DNA of 64,000 nt, from contig NZ_CP012836.1 of NCBI RefSeq assembly GCF_001593605.1, positions 2,484,501-2,548,500 on the forward strand, read 5' to 3'. The notes beneath the pieces were generated by a model, which did no database searches, was not told the origin of the DNA, and was given only the letters and a program-made list of their open reading frames with translations. Origin of the DNA: Algoriphagus sanaruensis. Its GTDB lineage: Bacteria; Bacteroidota; Bacteroidia; Cytophagales; Cyclobacteriaceae. Within the stretch, counting starts at the first letter, position 1, and every line of letters starts with the position of its first letter. The position numbers and the translations under genes are program-made. Positions 61,900 through 64,000 of this stretch are shown here, one piece after another.

Positions 61900-63033
61900 T
61901 TAATTACTAAGGATTTCCTTCAAAGCGACCAAGAACGAATTTAATTGATTCCATTCGACAGACAAAGGTGGAAGAAGACGGATTGTCTGTTTTCCAGCTG
62001 CCGAACCGGTGAACATGTGGTATTTTTTCACCAATTCACTACGAACTGGGCCTGCATCTCGGTCTAAATCTATTCCGATCATTAATCCTTTTCCTCGGAT
62101 ATCAGTAATACCAGGGATATTTTTCAATTCCTCGATCAATCGATCTCCTAGTTCTAAGGCTTTGGCTTGAAGTTTCTCTTGCTCCAAAACCTCTAAAACT
62201 GCTAATCCAGCAGCACATGCCAGATGATTCCCACCAAAAGTGGTTCCCAACAAGCCATAACTCGCTTTAAACTCAGGCGAGATTAAAAGACCACCAATCG
62301 GAAATCCATTACCCATACCCTTGGCCATAGTGATCAGGTCAGGCATAATGCCATCCACCCATTGATGTGCGAAAAAACGTCCTGTACGTCCATAGCCGGA
62401 TTGAACTTCATCTAGGATTAATTTGGCTTCGTATTTCTTAGCCAAGGAGGAAATGCCACGGAGAAAATCAGGTTCAGGCACTTGAATTCCGCCCACACCT
62501 TGGATTCCCTCAATGATAATTCCTGCAATGGTATTTGATTTCAGAGCCTCTTCAACAGCATCCAAATCACCCCAAGGTAGAATATGGAAATCATCCCGAG
62601 CATTACATGGAGCCACGATTTTGGGATTATCTGTCAATGCAACGGCTCCCGAAGTACGGCCATGAAAAGCACCGGAGAAGGCAATAAAACCAGACTTTCC
62701 TGTTACAAACGAGGCCATTTTGATTGCATTCTCATTGGCTTCAGCCCCTGAATTAACCAAGAAAAGTTGGTAGTCATGTAGGCAAGAGAGATGTCCGAGT
62801 TTCTCAGCAAGTTGTTGCTGAATAGGGATTTCTACAGAATTGGAGTAAAAGGCGATTTTGTCCAATTGGTCTTTGATCCGCTTCACATAGTGAGGATGGG
62901 TATGACCGATTGAAATTACCGCATGACCTCCGTAAAGGTCTAAATATTCTTGCCCCTGATCGTCCCAAAGCCGGCAACCTTCTGCACGGTCAATGGTAAC
63001 AGGAATGAGAGGATATACGTCGAAAAGATTCAT
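61900..63033 (-). CDS. argD: Acetylornithine/succinylornithine aminotransferase
   Basis: 377 residues. Class-III PLP aminotransferase: NSGAEANENAIKMA, SGAFHGRTSGA and the PLP lysine in TMAKGMGNGFPIGG (about residues 236-249). It makes the N-acylornithine from the semialdehyde. It is the second gene of the operon in this window, 27 bp before argF'. Confidence 0.95.
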   Translation of the reverse strand: MNLFDVYPLIPVTIDRAEGCRLWDDQGQEYLDLYGGHAVISIGHTHPHYVKRIKDQLDKIAFYSNSVEIPIQQQLAEKLGHLSCLHDYQLFLVNSGAEANENAIKMASFVTGKSGFIAFSGAFHGRTSGAVALTDNPKIVAPCNARDDFHILPWGDLDAVEEALKSNTIAGIIIEGIQGVGGIQVPEPDFLRGISSLAKKYEAKLILDEVQSGYGRTGRFFAHQWVDGIMPDLITMAKGMGNGFPIGGLLISPEFKASYGLLGTTFGGNHLACAAGLAVLEVLEQEKLQAKALELGDRLIEELKNIPGITDIRGKGLMIGIDLDRDAGPVRSELVKKYHMFTGSAAGKQTIRLLPPLSVEWNQLNSFLVALKEILSN

Positions 63034-63060
63034 GGAGGATTAAGATTTACTGCTCGATTT

Positions 63061-63107
63061 ATTTCGGATTTCGGATGTATGATTTCGCTTGGTCCGAAAT
63101 CCGAAAT
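63061..63107. repeat. 15-bp perfect inverted repeat made of TCCGAAA heptamers
   Basis: ATTTCGGATTTCGGA (63061-63075) and TCCGAAATCCGAAAT (63093-63107) form a hairpin with a 17-base loop. Each arm is two copies of one heptamer. A further TTCCGAAATCAG lies at 63112-63123, reaching the argC stop. It fills the 87-bp gap between argC and argD without a T-tract, so it is not a terminator in the usual sense. Confidence 0.7.
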
Positions 63108-63120
63108 CCCATTTCCGAAA

Positions 63121-64000
63121 TCAGAAAGCTATTGATTTAAGATTGAGTCCCAACTTCTCTTCCAGCCCGAAAGCCAAATTGAAATTTTGCACAGCTTGAC
63201 CGGAAGCACCTTTAAGAAGGTTATCTATTGCTGAATAAATCACCAATTGTCCTTCTTCTTTTTGAACATAGAGGAGGCACTTGTTGGTATTAACAGCTTG
63301 CTTCAGATCAATATCTTGGGTAGAAACGAATGTGAAAGCTGCGTCCTTGTAGAATTCTTGGTAGGCTGAAATCGCTTCTGCTTCTGAACCCGCGAAAGGG
63401 AAATAAGCCGTTACCCAGATACCTCGAGAGAAATTTCCCCGATAAGGCACGAAAAGCAATTCTGAATTAAAGTCAGTATTAATTTGCTTGAAGGTTTGTT
63501 TGATTTCTTTGAGGTGCTGATGAGTGAAAAGCTTATATACCGACATGTTTCCTGTTCGGTAGCTAAAATGAGAGGTTTCGGCAAGCTTTTTACCTGCTCC
63601 AGTCGAACCCGTAATCCCACTAATATGCACTTGATCCTTAATCCATCCTTTGGCTATGGCCGGAGCCAAAGCCAATTGAATTCCTGTGGCAAAGCAACCT
63701 GGATTGGCAATGCGCTTGGCGGATTTGATTTTTGCTGAGTTTACTTCAGGCAGTCCGTAGATAAATCCATGAGATTCATCTCTGAAATCCGTGGATAGAT
63801 CAATGATTATTGTCTCTGGAGAAAAAGTATGGGCTTCCAAAAAACCTTTGGTTTCTCCATGAGGCAATCCTAAAAACACAGCATCTACTTCGCTTGGAAC
63901 TTCATCAGTAAATATCAAATCACAATCACCGATCAAATCCGGATGTGACTTGATTACTTTTTTACCTTTTTGGCTATTGGAATGAACGCATACCAGTTCA
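63121..64000 (-). CDS. argC: N-acyl-gamma-glutamyl-phosphate reductase, 5' end outside window
   Basis: The frame runs past the right edge; the first visible residues are ELVCVHSNSQKGKK, and about 292 codons are present. The catalytic cysteine lies in ANPGCFATG, and GLPHGETKGF and SGITGSTGAGKK are ArgC-typical. It reduces N-acylglutamyl phosphate to the semialdehyde. It is the first arg gene seen on this strand; others (argG, argJ or argA) could lie upstream, outside the window. Confidence 0.94.
   Translation of the reverse strand, partial: ELVCVHSNSQKGKKVIKSHPDLIGDCDLIFTDEVPSEVDAVFLGLPHGETKGFLEAHTFSPETIIIDLSTDFRDESHGFIYGLPEVNSAKIKSAKRIANPGCFATGIQLALAPAIAKGWIKDQVHISGITGSTGAGKKLAETSHFSYRTGNMSVYKLFTHQHLKEIKQTFKQINTDFNSELLFVPYRGNFSRGIWVTAYFPFAGSEAEAISAYQEFYKDAAFTFVSTQDIDLKQAVNTNKCLLYVQKEEGQLVIYSAIDNLLKGASGQAVQNFNLAFGLEEKLGLNLKSIAF

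Overview
The window reads as a stretch of chromosome from a member of the Bacteroidota, most likely order Cytophagales and close to Algoriphagus or another Cyclobacteriaceae. This is inferred from the moderately AT-rich base composition, the lack of strong Shine-Dalgarno sequences, TAnnTTTG-type promoter boxes, and gene families typical of the phylum: a HYC_CC_PP protein, DUF3347 fusions to a CusB-type adaptor, a DUF5777 barrel, a bifunctional nuclease with a UvrB/UvrC tail, and an ArgF' transcarbamylase. No tRNA, rRNA, CRISPR array or prophage was seen. Both window edges cut a gene: smc on the left and argC on the right.

Layout. 1-2359: N-terminal two thirds of SMC, minus strand. 2360-3319: a gene-free region of hairpin repeats and 7-bp tandem repeats. 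3320-5866: a small membrane protein, then a Rieske/YceI/DUF5777 cluster. 5863-7437: a GT39-type membrane glycosyltransferase. 7438-8806: the most unusual part, a REP-associated (RAYT) transposase inside and flanked by composite four-hairpin repeats. 8807-15681: a WYL-type regulator, two secreted beta-propellers, an MpaB-like oxygenase, DUF2752/TM2 proteins, and a bacterial relative of the Vms1/ANKZF1 ribosome-rescue hydrolase. 15665-28719: housekeeping genes (hrpB, a DEDDh exonuclease, mpl, dnaB, etfBA, bifunctional nuclease, nucleoside transporter). 28958-33133: M28 peptidase, truC, mnmA, arfB.

33130-42496 is a minus-strand heavy-metal (probably copper) efflux cluster: PepSY protein, exported CHY zinc finger, DUF3347 lipoprotein, CusB-type adaptor, TolC-type channel, CusA-type RND pump and HYC_CC_PP protein. 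42597-53032 holds hppD, an acyltransferase, a BASS transporter, corA, a kinase-fold protein, gcdH, tryptophan 2,3-dioxygenase and an M19-like hydrolase. HppD, the dioxygenase, GcdH and the ETF encoded at 25-27 kb fit together as amino-acid catabolism feeding electrons to the respiratory chain.

53222-64000 is biosynthetic. metY-metX sits behind a SAM-I riboswitch, followed by a SulP transporter and then a minus-strand arginine operon in the order argC-argD-argF'-argB-argE-argH. The specificity residue of ArgF' (Val90) predicts the N-succinylornithine route.

Best candidate for an undescribed system: the RAYT element at about 7.5-8.65 kb. The transposase gene lies exactly between hairpins 2 and 3 of a four-hairpin unit, at an AAGTTT(T)AAAA linker. 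The 105-bp units elsewhere in the window look like non-autonomous versions of the same element with the gene missing.
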